Positions 56,809-64,000 of a stretch of DNA of 64,000 nt are shown one piece after another. The position numbers and the translations under genes were made by a program. The DNA comes from JAXLWB01 sp046328715 (GTDB taxonomy: Bacteria; Chloroflexota; Anaerolineae; Caldilineales; Caldilineaceae): contig JAXLWB010000009.1 of the NCBI GenBank assembly GCA_046328715.1, positions 1 to 64,000 on the forward strand. Direction: 5' to 3'. Position 1 is the first letter of the stretch, and each line of letters begins with the position of its first letter. The notes under the pieces were generated by a model that saw only the letters and a program-made list of their open reading frames with translations, searched no databases and was not told where the DNA came from.

Positions 56809-57961
56809 AAAACACCCGCTCACTGAAGATTCGATTCTGCACGTAGGTCAGGTACAGAATGATCAAAAAGAGTAAAATAGCTTGGGCACTGGCATAGCCA
56901 TAATTGTTGGCTTTAAAAAACGTATTAAAGATAGCCACACTGGCAGTTTCCACGGTTCCTTGCGCAGCAGGCACTTGCATTACATAAATATGGTTGAAGG
57001 CTTTGAAGGTGCCAATAAAGCCAATCAGCGAAAGATAGAAGGTGACCGGCGACAATAAGGGTATAGTGACATAGCGAAATAGTTGCCACTGGTTGGCACC
57101 ATCAATTTCGGCAGCTTCATAAATGGTTGCTGGAATCGAACCCAGACCAGCCAAAAAGATCACTGTGTTATAGCCGATGAAGGTCCAAATACCAAAGAGA
57201 ATAATGGCAACCAGGGCGAGACTCGGTCCGGCCCAGAAGCTGTCAACGATACTTCCCGAAAAGAGCGAAGGGAGGTTTTTCGGTTCAAACAGCCACTGTA
57301 GCGGTGTAAAGCCCAGCCAGCTTACCACCTGATTGGCCAGCGATGTATCCCGTGGGCTAAAGATATAGCGAAAAACCATTGCTGTGGCAATCACAGGCGT
57401 GACATAAGGGAGGAAAAAGATAATGCGAAAGATCTCCTTGCCACGAATCTGCTGGAAAAGAATATAGGCCAGTACCAGCGAAATTGCCAGTTGGAGCGGC
57501 ACACTGCCAACGGCGTAATAGAAGGTGATCGGCAACGAGTCGAGAAAGTTGGGATCACCGCTGACATTCATGCGTGCCCAACCCAAGGCAATGAGAAGAA
57601 AGCCGACCGCATAAAAGAGAAGATTGCTCAGCTTGCCGCCCCATGAACGTCGGAAGTCGCCGCTCTGCCACTTTTCACGCACAAAGTAGGCTGCCATAAA
57701 GAGCAAAAAGCCCGCAACAAAGAGGGCAACACCACCCCAATCACCCAACGCTTTTTCGTAATTCGCCAATCCAATGTAACGACTTTGGCGAATCCGCCAG
57801 TTGTGCAGACTAATCCAGAAAGCGTAGACAATTGGGAAAAGACCAAACAGACACACCAACAGAAGTGCCGGCAGTATAAAGAGCAAGCCTGTGATATTCT
57901 CTCGAAGAATTGAGACCTTGAAAGACGACCTCGGTCTTGGTTGCAAACCAGTTGTGGCCAA
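56801..57961 (-). CDS. ABC sugar transporter permease (MalF/UgpA type)
   Basis: 386 residues. It is longer than most MalF-type permeases of this class because a segment (about residues 70-150) inserts two extra hydrophobic helices, LSNLLFYAVGFLLIALGWAR among them. The EAA loop is ATIYEAAEIDGANQWQLFRY. It starts with TTG, 6 nt after AAGGAG. No ATP-binding subunit gene lies in this cluster, so a shared MsmK/MalK-type ATPase elsewhere in the genome must serve the transporter (inference). Confidence 0.9.
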   Translation of the reverse strand: MATTGLQPRPRSSFKVSILRENITGLLFILPALLLVCLFGLFPIVYAFWISLHNWRIRQSRYIGLANYEKALGDWGGVALFVAGFLLFMAAYFVREKWQSGDFRRSWGGKLSNLLFYAVGFLLIALGWARMNVSGDPNFLDSLPITFYYAVGSVPLQLAISLVLAYILFQQIRGKEIFRIIFFLPYVTPVIATAMVFRYIFSPRDTSLANQVVSWLGFTPLQWLFEPKNLPSLFSGSIVDSFWAGPSLALVAIILFGIWTFIGYNTVIFLAGLGSIPATIYEAAEIDGANQWQLFRYVTIPLLSPVTFYLSLIGFIGTFKAFNHIYVMQVPAAQGTVETASVAIFNTFFKANNYGYASAQAILLFLIILYLTYVQNRIFSERVFYG

Positions 57962-58135
57962 TCCAGCTCTCCTTACATCATGCTTTTAGAGCAGTACCAG
58001 TGCTTACGCATACCTGCAAGAATATTGATCAAACGATGCGAATCTGAACCAACAAGTGCGTAAGTCCAAGTATATCATATGTACAGGATGAAGATTAACA
58101 ACAGATTATCGAGAATCATCCAATTCGTAAATTGA

Positions 58136-58507
58136 TCAGCTTCCCATCTCTTGTACAAGCTCCAGCGTATTACCATCCGGGTCAAAGAAGAAGCAGATAC
58201 GCACATCCTTGAAGTTTTTCGGCTCGGCTTTGATCTTGATTCCTTTCGTCAGCAACTCCTGGTAAGCGTCGTCGACATTGGCGACATGCAGGGCCAAATG
58301 GTTAAACGCGCCTGGCTCGCTGTTGGACGCTGGAGCTGTGTCACGGCCAATCAGTTCGATCGTGGTGCTGCCGACATTGATAAAAATGATAGTGGCATCA
58401 TCCCAGCGCCGCGTAACGGGAAAGCCCAAGGTTTGACTGTAGAACTTCTCCATCTCGGCGAAATTGCGGGTAAACAGGGCAACATGATGGGTGGCAAGTA
58501 GTTGCAT
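58136..58507 (-). CDS. Glyoxalase/VOC-family protein
   Basis: 123 residues, one VOC domain made of two beta-alpha-beta-beta-beta units: HHVALFTRNFAEMEKFYSQT, LGFPVTRRW, then HLALHVANVDDAYQELLTKG and FFFDPDGNTLELVQEM. The metal ligands of glyoxalase I type would be His in HHVAL, Glu in TTIELIG, His in HLALH and Glu in TLELVQ, all present. Such proteins act as lyases, dioxygenases or binding proteins. AAGGA lies 9 nt before the ATG at 58507; the longer frame from 58618 is repeat DNA. Confidence 0.85.
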   Translation of the reverse strand: MQLLATHHVALFTRNFAEMEKFYSQTLGFPVTRRWDDATIIFINVGSTTIELIGRDTAPASNSEPGAFNHLALHVANVDDAYQELLTKGIKIKAEPKNFKDVRICFFFDPDGNTLELVQEMGS

Positions 58508-58553
58508 GGTATGGGTTCCTTTGAGTGAGTGAAGAGTATAGGTTGCTAATTCT

Positions 58554-58644
58554 GACAGGATGACAAGATGAAGGGATGAAAGGTCGAAAGCCGATCGAAC
58601 CATACTTGCAATGGTCATCCTGTCATCTCTTCATCTTGTCTGTC
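58554..58644. repeat. GACAGGATGACAAGATGA-word hairpin
   Basis: GACAGGATGACAAGATGAAG plus GGATGA (58554-58579) pairs in several registers with TCATCCTGTCATCTCTTCAT plus CTTGTCTGTC (58615-58644). It begins 1 nt after the stop of the minus-strand M55 peptidase gene. Confidence 0.6.
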
Positions 58645-58645
58645 T

Positions 58646-59473
58646 TTACGCGTCCGGGAAGGGCCAAATCTGATCCCAGGCGGTCATCCAATCTTTGGCT
58701 TTGCTTTGCACTTTGAGCGGTTCGACCACTTCGACGCCGTGGCGACCACGGAACTGACCAACTTTGTCCACGGTCTCCACTTCAATCGTGATTGTGGTTG
58801 GCTTGCCGGGGACATAGGGTTTCAACTTGCGCAGTCGATCCGGGCTGAGGGCGGCTTTCGCCCCGGCTTCGATCATCTCACGGGCACGAGCAGGAGCAAT
58901 ATTGCGGGCGGAATAGCGCGTCAGCCCTTTCTTCACAGAGACATAGGCCGTATCTTCGCTCAGAATCTCGCGGCATTCACGGATCACAGCATCGTCGCCT
59001 GTAACCAGTGCAATTGGACAGCCATAATGGCCGCAAAGTGCAGCATTGACACCGGTTTCGCCGACCAGATCGTTGTTAAACCAAAGGTTTCGCCAGGTGA
59101 CAGTCGAGATGGTGTGGCAAAGCACGCCATCTGGTGTGCCTGCACGGGCATGCATTCCCACCGCCAACATCGCATCGCAGCCCTTCTCAAGCAGTTCCGT
59201 ATAGCGTCCCCATTTGTGGTGTGATACCCAATCACAGGCAGGGTGCAACAAATCGGCGACAAAGGAATTGAACGACCAATCACCGCCGGCGCCATGACAA
59301 TCTACTGCCACAATCTCAGTCGCACCCGCAGCCAATGCGCCACGCACCGCCGCGTTGATCTCCTCGGTGTAGAGTACACGGCATTCATCGTAATATTTTT
59401 CACCGCCCGTGACCTGGGCCCAGGTGACAATACCACTCACCCCTTCCATGTCGGACATGATTAAAACACGCAT
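58646..59473 (-). CDS. M55-family D-aminopeptidase (DppA-like)
   Basis: 275 residues. The zinc peptidase DppA frees D-alanine from D-Ala peptides. Family pattern: VLIMSDMEGVSGIVTWAQVT (metal ligands Asp and Glu), VAVDCHGAGGDWSFN (Asp/His), DAMLAVGMHARAGTPDGVLC with HTISTV (His), GETGVNAALCGHYGCPIALV and TGDDAVIRE. All known metal-site motifs are visible, so it is probably active. AGGAG lies about 9 nt before the ATG. It could salvage D-amino acids from cell-wall peptides. Confidence 0.9.
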   Translation of the reverse strand: MRVLIMSDMEGVSGIVTWAQVTGGEKYYDECRVLYTEEINAAVRGALAAGATEIVAVDCHGAGGDWSFNSFVADLLHPACDWVSHHKWGRYTELLEKGCDAMLAVGMHARAGTPDGVLCHTISTVTWRNLWFNNDLVGETGVNAALCGHYGCPIALVTGDDAVIRECREILSEDTAYVSVKKGLTRYSARNIAPARAREMIEAGAKAALSPDRLRKLKPYVPGKPTTITIEVETVDKVGQFRGRHGVEVVEPLKVQSKAKDWMTAWDQIWPFPDA

Positions 59474-59485
59474 GCAAATTGTCTC

Positions 59486-60214
59486 CTATGGTTCTTTTAT
59501 ATTTAATACCGAGCCACCCAACCCAATCAGCGCCGCCCCAATTTGGCGCAAACAGCTGTTGAGGTCGCTCTCGATGCGGTGGCTCGTGAGGGTCAGTAAT
59601 TCCCAGCGGTCGGGCAAGATGGAGAGCCGTTGCTCCTGTGCGCTGTTCTCTTCGCTACAGTTAATGCCCAGATAACCGCTGCGCGCACGCAAAGTGATAT
59701 CCACTGGACGCTCGCCCAAGAGTCGATTCTTGAGTGGACGTAGATTATGCGCCTTCAATGCAGCCCACAGCTGATCAAACGGATCCTCCTTGCGGAAAAG
59801 CTCCGCCACACTTTGCGCATTCAGCAGATGATCCAAGGTTGTATGAATAAAGGTGACACGCAAGAACTTATCAGCCGGGATTGGCCTTTCCAAACGCTGC
59901 AACGGACCAATCTCGATCCGAAAGTAATATTCATTGGCCCGTGGGTGATCAGATTCACCAGGCAACAGTTCGCGCCGAGTGACCAGTCGATAGCGGCGTG
60001 TCGGCGCAAAATAGGTAACTGTTTGCGCTTCTTCAGCGCCACGAAAAGCGCCTGTTTGATAAAAGGCCAAGTAGTCGGCTCCTACCCGTTGCGGGGCTCG
60101 CCGCTGCGGAATGCGATACCAACCGTCAGAGGCCGCCCGCCGCAAATCATCCATATTGTTGACTACTGCTACCAGAACCGTTCGTCGCTTCGCTTCGACA
60201 TCGGGGTATGTCAT
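59486..60214 (-). CDS. Uncharacterised protein, possibly with an EVE-like N-terminal domain
   Basis: 242 residues. The N-terminal segment VVNNMDDLRRAASDGWYRIP, QRVGADYLAFYQTGAF and RRYRLVTRRELLP recalls the EVE/PUA-like fold that binds modified bases (pattern of an aromatic cage and YR-IP), but this is a weak resemblance. The C-terminus (ITLRARSGYLGINCSEENSA) is unknown. AAAGGA lies 5 nt before the ATG at 60214. It follows the radical SAM gene on the same strand and precedes the M55 peptidase gene. Confidence 0.6.
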   Translation of the reverse strand: MTYPDVEAKRRTVLVAVVNNMDDLRRAASDGWYRIPQRRAPQRVGADYLAFYQTGAFRGAEEAQTVTYFAPTRRYRLVTRRELLPGESDHPRANEYYFRIEIGPLQRLERPIPADKFLRVTFIHTTLDHLLNAQSVAELFRKEDPFDQLWAALKAHNLRPLKNRLLGERPVDITLRARSGYLGINCSEENSAQEQRLSILPDRWELLTLTSHRIESDLNSCLRQIGAALIGLGGSVLNIKEP

Positions 60215-60237
60215 AAATTCCTTTCGTCTGTGAATGG

Positions 60238-60290
60238 AGCAGGAGGCAAAATGCAAGCTGCAAAGAAAATTCTGTGTCTTGCCTCCTGCT
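60238..60290. repeat. AGCAGGAGGCAA hairpin
   Basis: AGCAGGAGGCAA (60238-60249) and its exact complement (60279-60290), 29-nt spacer. The right arm runs into the stop codon of the minus-strand radical SAM gene. Confidence 0.55.
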
Positions 60291-61119
60291 ACTTGATTAG
60301 TTTAAGTCCAAGTTGGTTAGCCATCTCAAGTGCTTGCTGAATTTCCTTGTCTGCCAGGGTGGCAGGCAACTCGCCCTTGGCATGGGCCGGAGCGAGATAT
60401 TGGGTCAACAAACTTACTTCAAGCCCAGGACGCTCAGCCAGCCAACGTAAGACTGGCAAGGTGCAACAATCCAGGTGACCAGGCATCAGGAGATGACGCA
60501 CGATCAGCCGTTTCCCTGCTTGATGAAGTTGTTGGACGGCACCTGTGACGATTTGCCAATAGTTTGGCATGTCCCCCAAATTTTGTCCACAATCACGACC
60601 GTCCATTGGCGGACCAAACTTTAAATCAGGAAGATAAATGTCAATCGCCCCATCCAACAATGCGAGTGCCTCCTGGCTCAGATAGCAGTTGCTGTTGAAC
60701 ACGGTCGGTACCTGCAACCGCTCCCCAAGCTCATCCAATGTGGCCAGGATAAAGGGAATGTGCGGTGTCGGATCGCCGCCGATAAAGCAAAGTGAACGAG
60801 CCCCCTCGCCCTGCCTTTGCAGTACACGTGTGGCCAGTTGACGAGGTGAGACAGCAACACCATAAGTGGGACGGAAGGCAAACTTGGCCGCTGTACAAAA
60901 AGAGCAAGTCGCCGTACAACCGCTAAAAAAGATCGCATGGGCAGGCCGCAATGGCTCTTCTTCGCCCATATGTAACATCTCGCTGGCAATGTAGGTGGTC
61001 TGTCCCACTCGGCAGACGCCAGTGGCTGTTTGACGCTTCGCACCGCAATGATGGGGACAGAGATGGCAATCGCTCAGGTGGGCCATTGCCTGGGTGACAG
61101 GGAATTTCAGTGAATTCAT
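60289..61119 (-). CDS. Radical SAM protein (PflA/AmmeMemoRadiSam-like)
   Basis: 276 residues. The [4Fe-4S]-SAM motif is GCTATCSFC (C-x3-C-x2-C). Upstream lies an additional CHLCPHHCGAKR cysteine cluster at about residues 18-29, and GVCRVG follows, as in the YgkK/AmmeMemoRadiSam-type activases. FIGGDPTPHIPFILATLDEL is the conserved GGEP-like region and IDIYLPDLKFGPP the next strand. It probably generates a glycyl radical or modifies a small partner; no glycyl-radical enzyme is adjacent. GGCGGAG lies just before the ATG. Confidence 0.85.
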   Translation of the reverse strand: MNSLKFPVTQAMAHLSDCHLCPHHCGAKRQTATGVCRVGQTTYIASEMLHMGEEEPLRPAHAIFFSGCTATCSFCTAAKFAFRPTYGVAVSPRQLATRVLQRQGEGARSLCFIGGDPTPHIPFILATLDELGERLQVPTVFNSNCYLSQEALALLDGAIDIYLPDLKFGPPMDGRDCGQNLGDMPNYWQIVTGAVQQLHQAGKRLIVRHLLMPGHLDCCTLPVLRWLAERPGLEVSLLTQYLAPAHAKGELPATLADKEIQQALEMANQLGLKLIK

Positions 61120-61143
61120 TTCTCCGCCGAACGATCACTATGC

Positions 61144-61193
61144 GAGCGGCACTTTTTTGCGTAAAGTTCGGCCTCAAGCAGAAAGTGCCGCTC
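61144..61193. repeat. 12-bp inverted repeat GAGCGGCACTTT
   Basis: 61144-61155 and exact complement 61182-61193 (26-nt spacer), in the gap between the cysteine-rich and radical SAM genes. It could end transcription of the former on the minus strand. Confidence 0.5.
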
Positions 61194-61209
61194 ACATTGC
61201 AAACGAAGC

Positions 61210-62817
61210 TCATGCCCTACTCAAACGTTCTACACAATCGGGACAGTAGGATTTACGGCTTTTTTCAGCCCTCTGCGCAAAGGCAACCCCAACACTTCGT
61301 CCACAACCATCACAGACGACGACACAATTGCGGCAGAAGCGTTGACCACTGGCGCAACAGGTTTCGATCTGGGCGCTATATTGTTTGCAGTTTGGGCAAC
61401 GTACAGCACACTCAGCACAGATAAACTGCGGCTGACCATCGCTTCCCAGCACGCTATCCACCCGTAAATGACTTCGACATTGCCGGGTATGGCAGTGGGC
61501 ACACTCACTTTGACAGGCATGGCAGACCATATCAAAGCAGACCGGACAGACGCTAGCGCAATCTCGACAGGCACGGCTGCCACAGGCGACACACTCAGTT
61601 CCACAACTGACACAATTCTCTTTCTGGCAGACAGGGCAAGGCTCGGTACACCCTTCACCTGAAACCAATTGTAGACAGATCGCGCATTGTTGGGCACAGT
61701 TTTCACAACAGATCTTGCCAGTGCTATCCAATAAAATCCGGGCGCTTTCCTGTTCACAGACATGGCACTGGGGAAGACGAAGTGCGCCGTTGTAGCGATT
61801 GCGCCGCACCTGAAGGATAGCTTCATGGCTGCCGTCACCAATCGTTATCTCCGCCGTTACCACTGGAACCTGCAGCGCTGCATAACTCACCAGTTCAACA
61901 TTCACACGCAAACGGTGATTTTCGACCTCTTCGGCAATTTTGCGTTCGAGATCCTGTTCGAGCGTAAGGCGTTTTTCCCCTTCTGCATCGTGAGCATCAG
62001 CCACCTCTTCGATTTGCTGCTGATAGTAGCTGGTGAGCCGAGTCAATACCTTATGCAAACGGGCCAAAATTTCAGCTTCATGCTCGACACAGCGGACATC
62101 CGCATGGTAAATCGCCAACTTGCGTGCCGATTCGGCCAAGCGGCAGAGGTGAGTGAGTGGCGGCAATTTAGGCGGCAAGATTTCCCCATCGTTGTTTGTC
62201 TCAGGCGGTACACCTTCAGCATCTTTCAGCAGTGCCTGGATATCCAGCGGCGGCTCTTCCTGTCGGTGGTGGCCCACTTGTGGGATATGTTTGCCCATTT
62301 CGTCCATCACCACGGTGTAAAGTTCTTCACGCTTATCGTCCGCCCGATAGGTAATGCGCCAATCGAAGGCAAAGAGATATTGAGTCTGTTCCTGTAACTT
62401 CAGATTGCGCGTTCCCGTATTTAAGAAGGTAAGGGCATGAAGCAACTCTTCGCTGCTGGGATGGCGGTTAGGTAGCTTCATGAGCGTAAACGCCGACTTA
62501 CGCTCCAGGTAGCCCGCCATACGATCAAAGATACGGCTGCCATAAGCTACCAGTTCGTGACCATTTTGTGCATCGGTTGATTGAAAAGCCAGTCGTAACT
62601 CGGGCTTCTCGAAAAATTCGGCAAGCGTATCAGGCAACGCAACTTGTAACAATCCATTTTTGCGACGATCCAGCGGAGTAACCGTTGCCCCTAGGGCACC
62701 AAAATAGTGGATGGCGAAGTCACGCATCTCGTTGACCGAAGTGGGAACTGAAGCAATTTCCTCGGTCTCTTTCTTTTTTGTTCGTTTTGTGCCAAAAAGC
62801 TGATTGAGTAATTTCAC
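61210..62817 (-). CDS. Cysteine-rich multi-zinc-ribbon protein, unknown function
   Basis: 535 residues. The N-terminal third (VNEMRDFAIHYFGALGATVT, then LPDTLAEFFEKPELRLAFQS) resembles the nucleic-acid-associated middle domain seen next to some SNF2-like helicases; this is a loose similarity. A charged helical segment (about 215-300, ARLHKVLTRLTSYYQQQIEE) follows. The C-terminal 190 residues hold about 35 cysteines in CxxC pairs (CHVCEQ, CAICLQ, CPVCQKENCVSCGTECVACG, CAHCHTRQC, CPNCKQ, CDGCGR, CPDC), predicting many zinc sites. Start is GTG at 62817. No helicase gene is adjacent. Confidence 0.75.
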   Translation of the reverse strand: MKLLNQLFGTKRTKKKETEEIASVPTSVNEMRDFAIHYFGALGATVTPLDRRKNGLLQVALPDTLAEFFEKPELRLAFQSTDAQNGHELVAYGSRIFDRMAGYLERKSAFTLMKLPNRHPSSEELLHALTFLNTGTRNLKLQEQTQYLFAFDWRITYRADDKREELYTVVMDEMGKHIPQVGHHRQEEPPLDIQALLKDAEGVPPETNNDGEILPPKLPPLTHLCRLAESARKLAIYHADVRCVEHEAEILARLHKVLTRLTSYYQQQIEEVADAHDAEGEKRLTLEQDLERKIAEEVENHRLRVNVELVSYAALQVPVVTAEITIGDGSHEAILQVRRNRYNGALRLPQCHVCEQESARILLDSTGKICCENCAQQCAICLQLVSGEGCTEPCPVCQKENCVSCGTECVACGSRACRDCASVCPVCFDMVCHACQSECAHCHTRQCRSHLRVDSVLGSDGQPQFICAECAVRCPNCKQYSAQIETCCASGQRFCRNCVVVCDGCGRSVGVAFAQRAEKSRKSYCPDCVERLSRA

Positions 62818-63008
62818 TTTCTGATGAATTATGTTAAACTTCCTATTACCTTACTCATAAGTTAGTTTTGTGCCCACAATCTTCAGATACTATTCGTGGG
62901 ATTCGGCCCATCCTGCACTCCTCACCCCTCGCCGATCCTGTTCTGTAGTGGGTTAAGGCCATTGCCAATAATAAATTATTGTAACCGATCTCCACTGAGG
63001 AAACGAAC

Positions 63009-63920
63009 ATGCAGGAGCAGGTTGAACAATTTCTTGAACATTTAAGTAGCAAGAAAAAATCATCGACCCACACCACGCTTGCGTACCGTAACGATTTGTC
63101 ACAGCTTGTCGAATTTGTCCAGCTACTTACCGGATCCAACCGACAGTCGGTCAAAACCTGGAAGCAAATTACGCCAGCTCATGTCCAAGCCTATGTTGCA
63201 TTCATCAAAGCCCAGGATTATGCGACATCTACCGTTGCGCGCAAGTTGGCCGCCGTGCGTAGTCTTTTTGAATGGATGGTTGGGCAAGGGGCATTGTCAC
63301 CGAGTTTGGTAAAGTTACTGGCAGCGCCCAAAGTGAAGCGAAGTGCACCCAGTACGCTTTCACAAGAGGAGATCGAGCGTCTTCTCAAAGCACCAGCCGA
63401 GCACCAAAGTCTGAGTGGTTTGCGCGACCGTGCCATGTTTGAATTGCTCTATGCAACCGGTATGCGCGTGAGCGAGTTGGTTGGGCTGAATGTTAACGAT
63501 ATAGAGTTAGCGAAACAAAGTCTACTGATTGATCGGGGGGGCACGCGCAGCCGCTGCACCCAATTAAATCCTACCATCACCGAAATATTACGTGCGTACT
63601 TAACTGAGGCACGCCCATATCTGCTCTTGGACGCCCAGGAGCCATCGCTCTTTGTGAATCAACGGGGTCAACGGCTCACTCGGCAAGGGCTTTGGCTGCT
63701 GATCAAACAATACGTCCAACAGGCGGGGATCAAAAAGACGGTGACGCCGCATGTACTGCGCCACAGCTTTATTGCCAACCAACTAGAAAAAGGCACCCAG
63801 CCGCGTGACATTCGCCAAGCAATCGGCAATAGCAGCCCAATCAGCACGCAGGCCTACAAAACACATCAGGGGGGTCATCAATTGATTATTGATGGGAAAG
63901 TGATGGAACGTGAAACGTGA
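63009..63920 (+). CDS. Xer-type tyrosine recombinase
   Basis: 303 residues, the length of XerC/XerD. The N-terminal SAM-like core-binding domain (about 1-100, TTLAYRNDLSQLVEFVQLLT) is complete. The catalytic domain has the first Arg in YATGMRVSELVGLNV, the HVLRHSFIANQLEKG pair (His and second Arg) and the nucleophile Tyr in STQAYKTH. The beta-hairpin lysine position (usually GKGNKxR) reads DRGGTRSRCTQLN, and the fifth residue, usually His in LGHSS, is Asn in IGNSS. It may be a specialised or weakly active integrase. AGGA lies 8 nt before the ATG; the C-terminal RET and stop are repeat DNA. Confidence 0.85.
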   Translation: MQEQVEQFLEHLSSKKKSSTHTTLAYRNDLSQLVEFVQLLTGSNRQSVKTWKQITPAHVQAYVAFIKAQDYATSTVARKLAAVRSLFEWMVGQGALSPSLVKLLAAPKVKRSAPSTLSQEEIERLLKAPAEHQSLSGLRDRAMFELLYATGMRVSELVGLNVNDIELAKQSLLIDRGGTRSRCTQLNPTITEILRAYLTEARPYLLLDAQEPSLFVNQRGQRLTRQGLWLLIKQYVQQAGIKKTVTPHVLRHSFIANQLEKGTQPRDIRQAIGNSSPISTQAYKTHQGGHQLIIDGKVMERET

Positions 63921-64000
63921 TGCGTGAATTTCGGATTAAGTCCATTCTTCTCCTATATTGTAGCGCATGGAGATAGCAGGCAGTTCACGTGTCACGTTCC
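63905..64000. repeat. GTGATGCGTGAA repeat pair at the recombinase end
   Basis: GGAACGTGAAACGTGATGCG plus TGAA (63905-63928) can pair with TTCACGTGTCACGTTCC (63984-64000), which reaches the window end. It belongs to the same repeat family as those at 28605, 31083 and 54048 and supplies the recombinase stop codon. Confidence 0.55.

Noticed and set aside
61762..62397. 211-codon plus-strand frame within the cysteine-rich gene
   Set aside because: The minus-strand protein has clear zinc-ribbon motifs over the same DNA; the plus frame shows none.
1..64000. tRNA, rRNA or complete insertion sequences
   Set aside because: I looked for the conserved tRNA T-loop and acceptor patterns, rRNA segments and transposase motifs by eye and found none I could support; a dedicated search program would be decisive.

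Overview
The window looks like about 64 kb of chromosome from a bacterium of the phylum Chloroflexota, probably a Caldilinea- or Anaerolineae-like filamentous lineage. This is inferred from gene content and style, not from a marker gene. The hints are lipoproteins and membrane proteins with long Pro/Thr linkers, FG-GAP/ASPIC surface proteins, a FabL-type enoyl reductase, WYL regulators, a group 2a-type uptake hydrogenase and many dispersed intergenic palindromes. I saw no rRNA, tRNA, CRISPR array, intact insertion sequence or prophage.

Layout. Positions 1-5.2 kb hold accessory genes: a truncated DUF4238 protein, a lipoprotein divergent from a TetR regulator across a 27-bp palindrome, a GNAT enzyme, a DUF5990 protein and an FGGY sugar kinase. 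From 5.5 to 20.9 kb come a hybrid histidine kinase, a WYL regulator, two SDR-fold enzymes, lipoproteins, an FG-GAP/ASPIC protein, carbamate kinase and a GAF-sensor kinase with its NarL-type response regulator.

The centrepiece is 21.1-36.3 kb. It is a 15-gene plus-strand hydrogenase locus in the order DUF1641 protein, hypA, hypB, small subunit, large subunit, endoprotease, two small unknown proteins, TPR protein, one small unknown protein, NifU-Rieske fusion, NHL-repeat protein, hypF, hypC, hypD, hypE. It carries both catalytic subunits and a full HypABCDEF set, and the accessory proteins resemble those I recall from mycobacterial Huc (high-affinity H2 oxidation) loci. The adjacent two-component system is a candidate regulator. 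The DUF1641 protein has an internal duplication and a run of five seven-residue LPQL-type repeats, which makes it an attractive candidate for a scaffold or electron-acceptor-coupling subunit.

From 36.5 to 46.8 kb lie a glutaryl-CoA dehydrogenase, an ADP-ribosylglycohydrolase, an SDR followed by a broken cytochrome c remnant, sugar-phosphate enzymes (SIS and HAD), a glycolipid glycosyltransferase fused to a phosphoesterase, FabL and a polysaccharide deacetylase. From 47 to 64 kb lie an RpiR regulator, a GT-C glycosyltransferase with a beta-propeller membrane protein, a Crp/Fnr regulator, a ferredoxin, a PIG-L deacetylase, a sugar ABC transporter without an ATPase gene, an M55 peptidase, a radical SAM activase-like protein, a very cysteine-rich protein and a Xer-type recombinase.

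A second theme is repeats. Many gaps, above all within the hydrogenase locus, carry hairpins made of short purine-rich words (such as GACAGTAG, GACAAGGA, GGAGATTG, GTGATGCGTGA) followed by their complement. Several of these run into the last codons of the upstream gene and supply its stop codon, giving unrelated proteins the same C-terminus (-ET or -Q).
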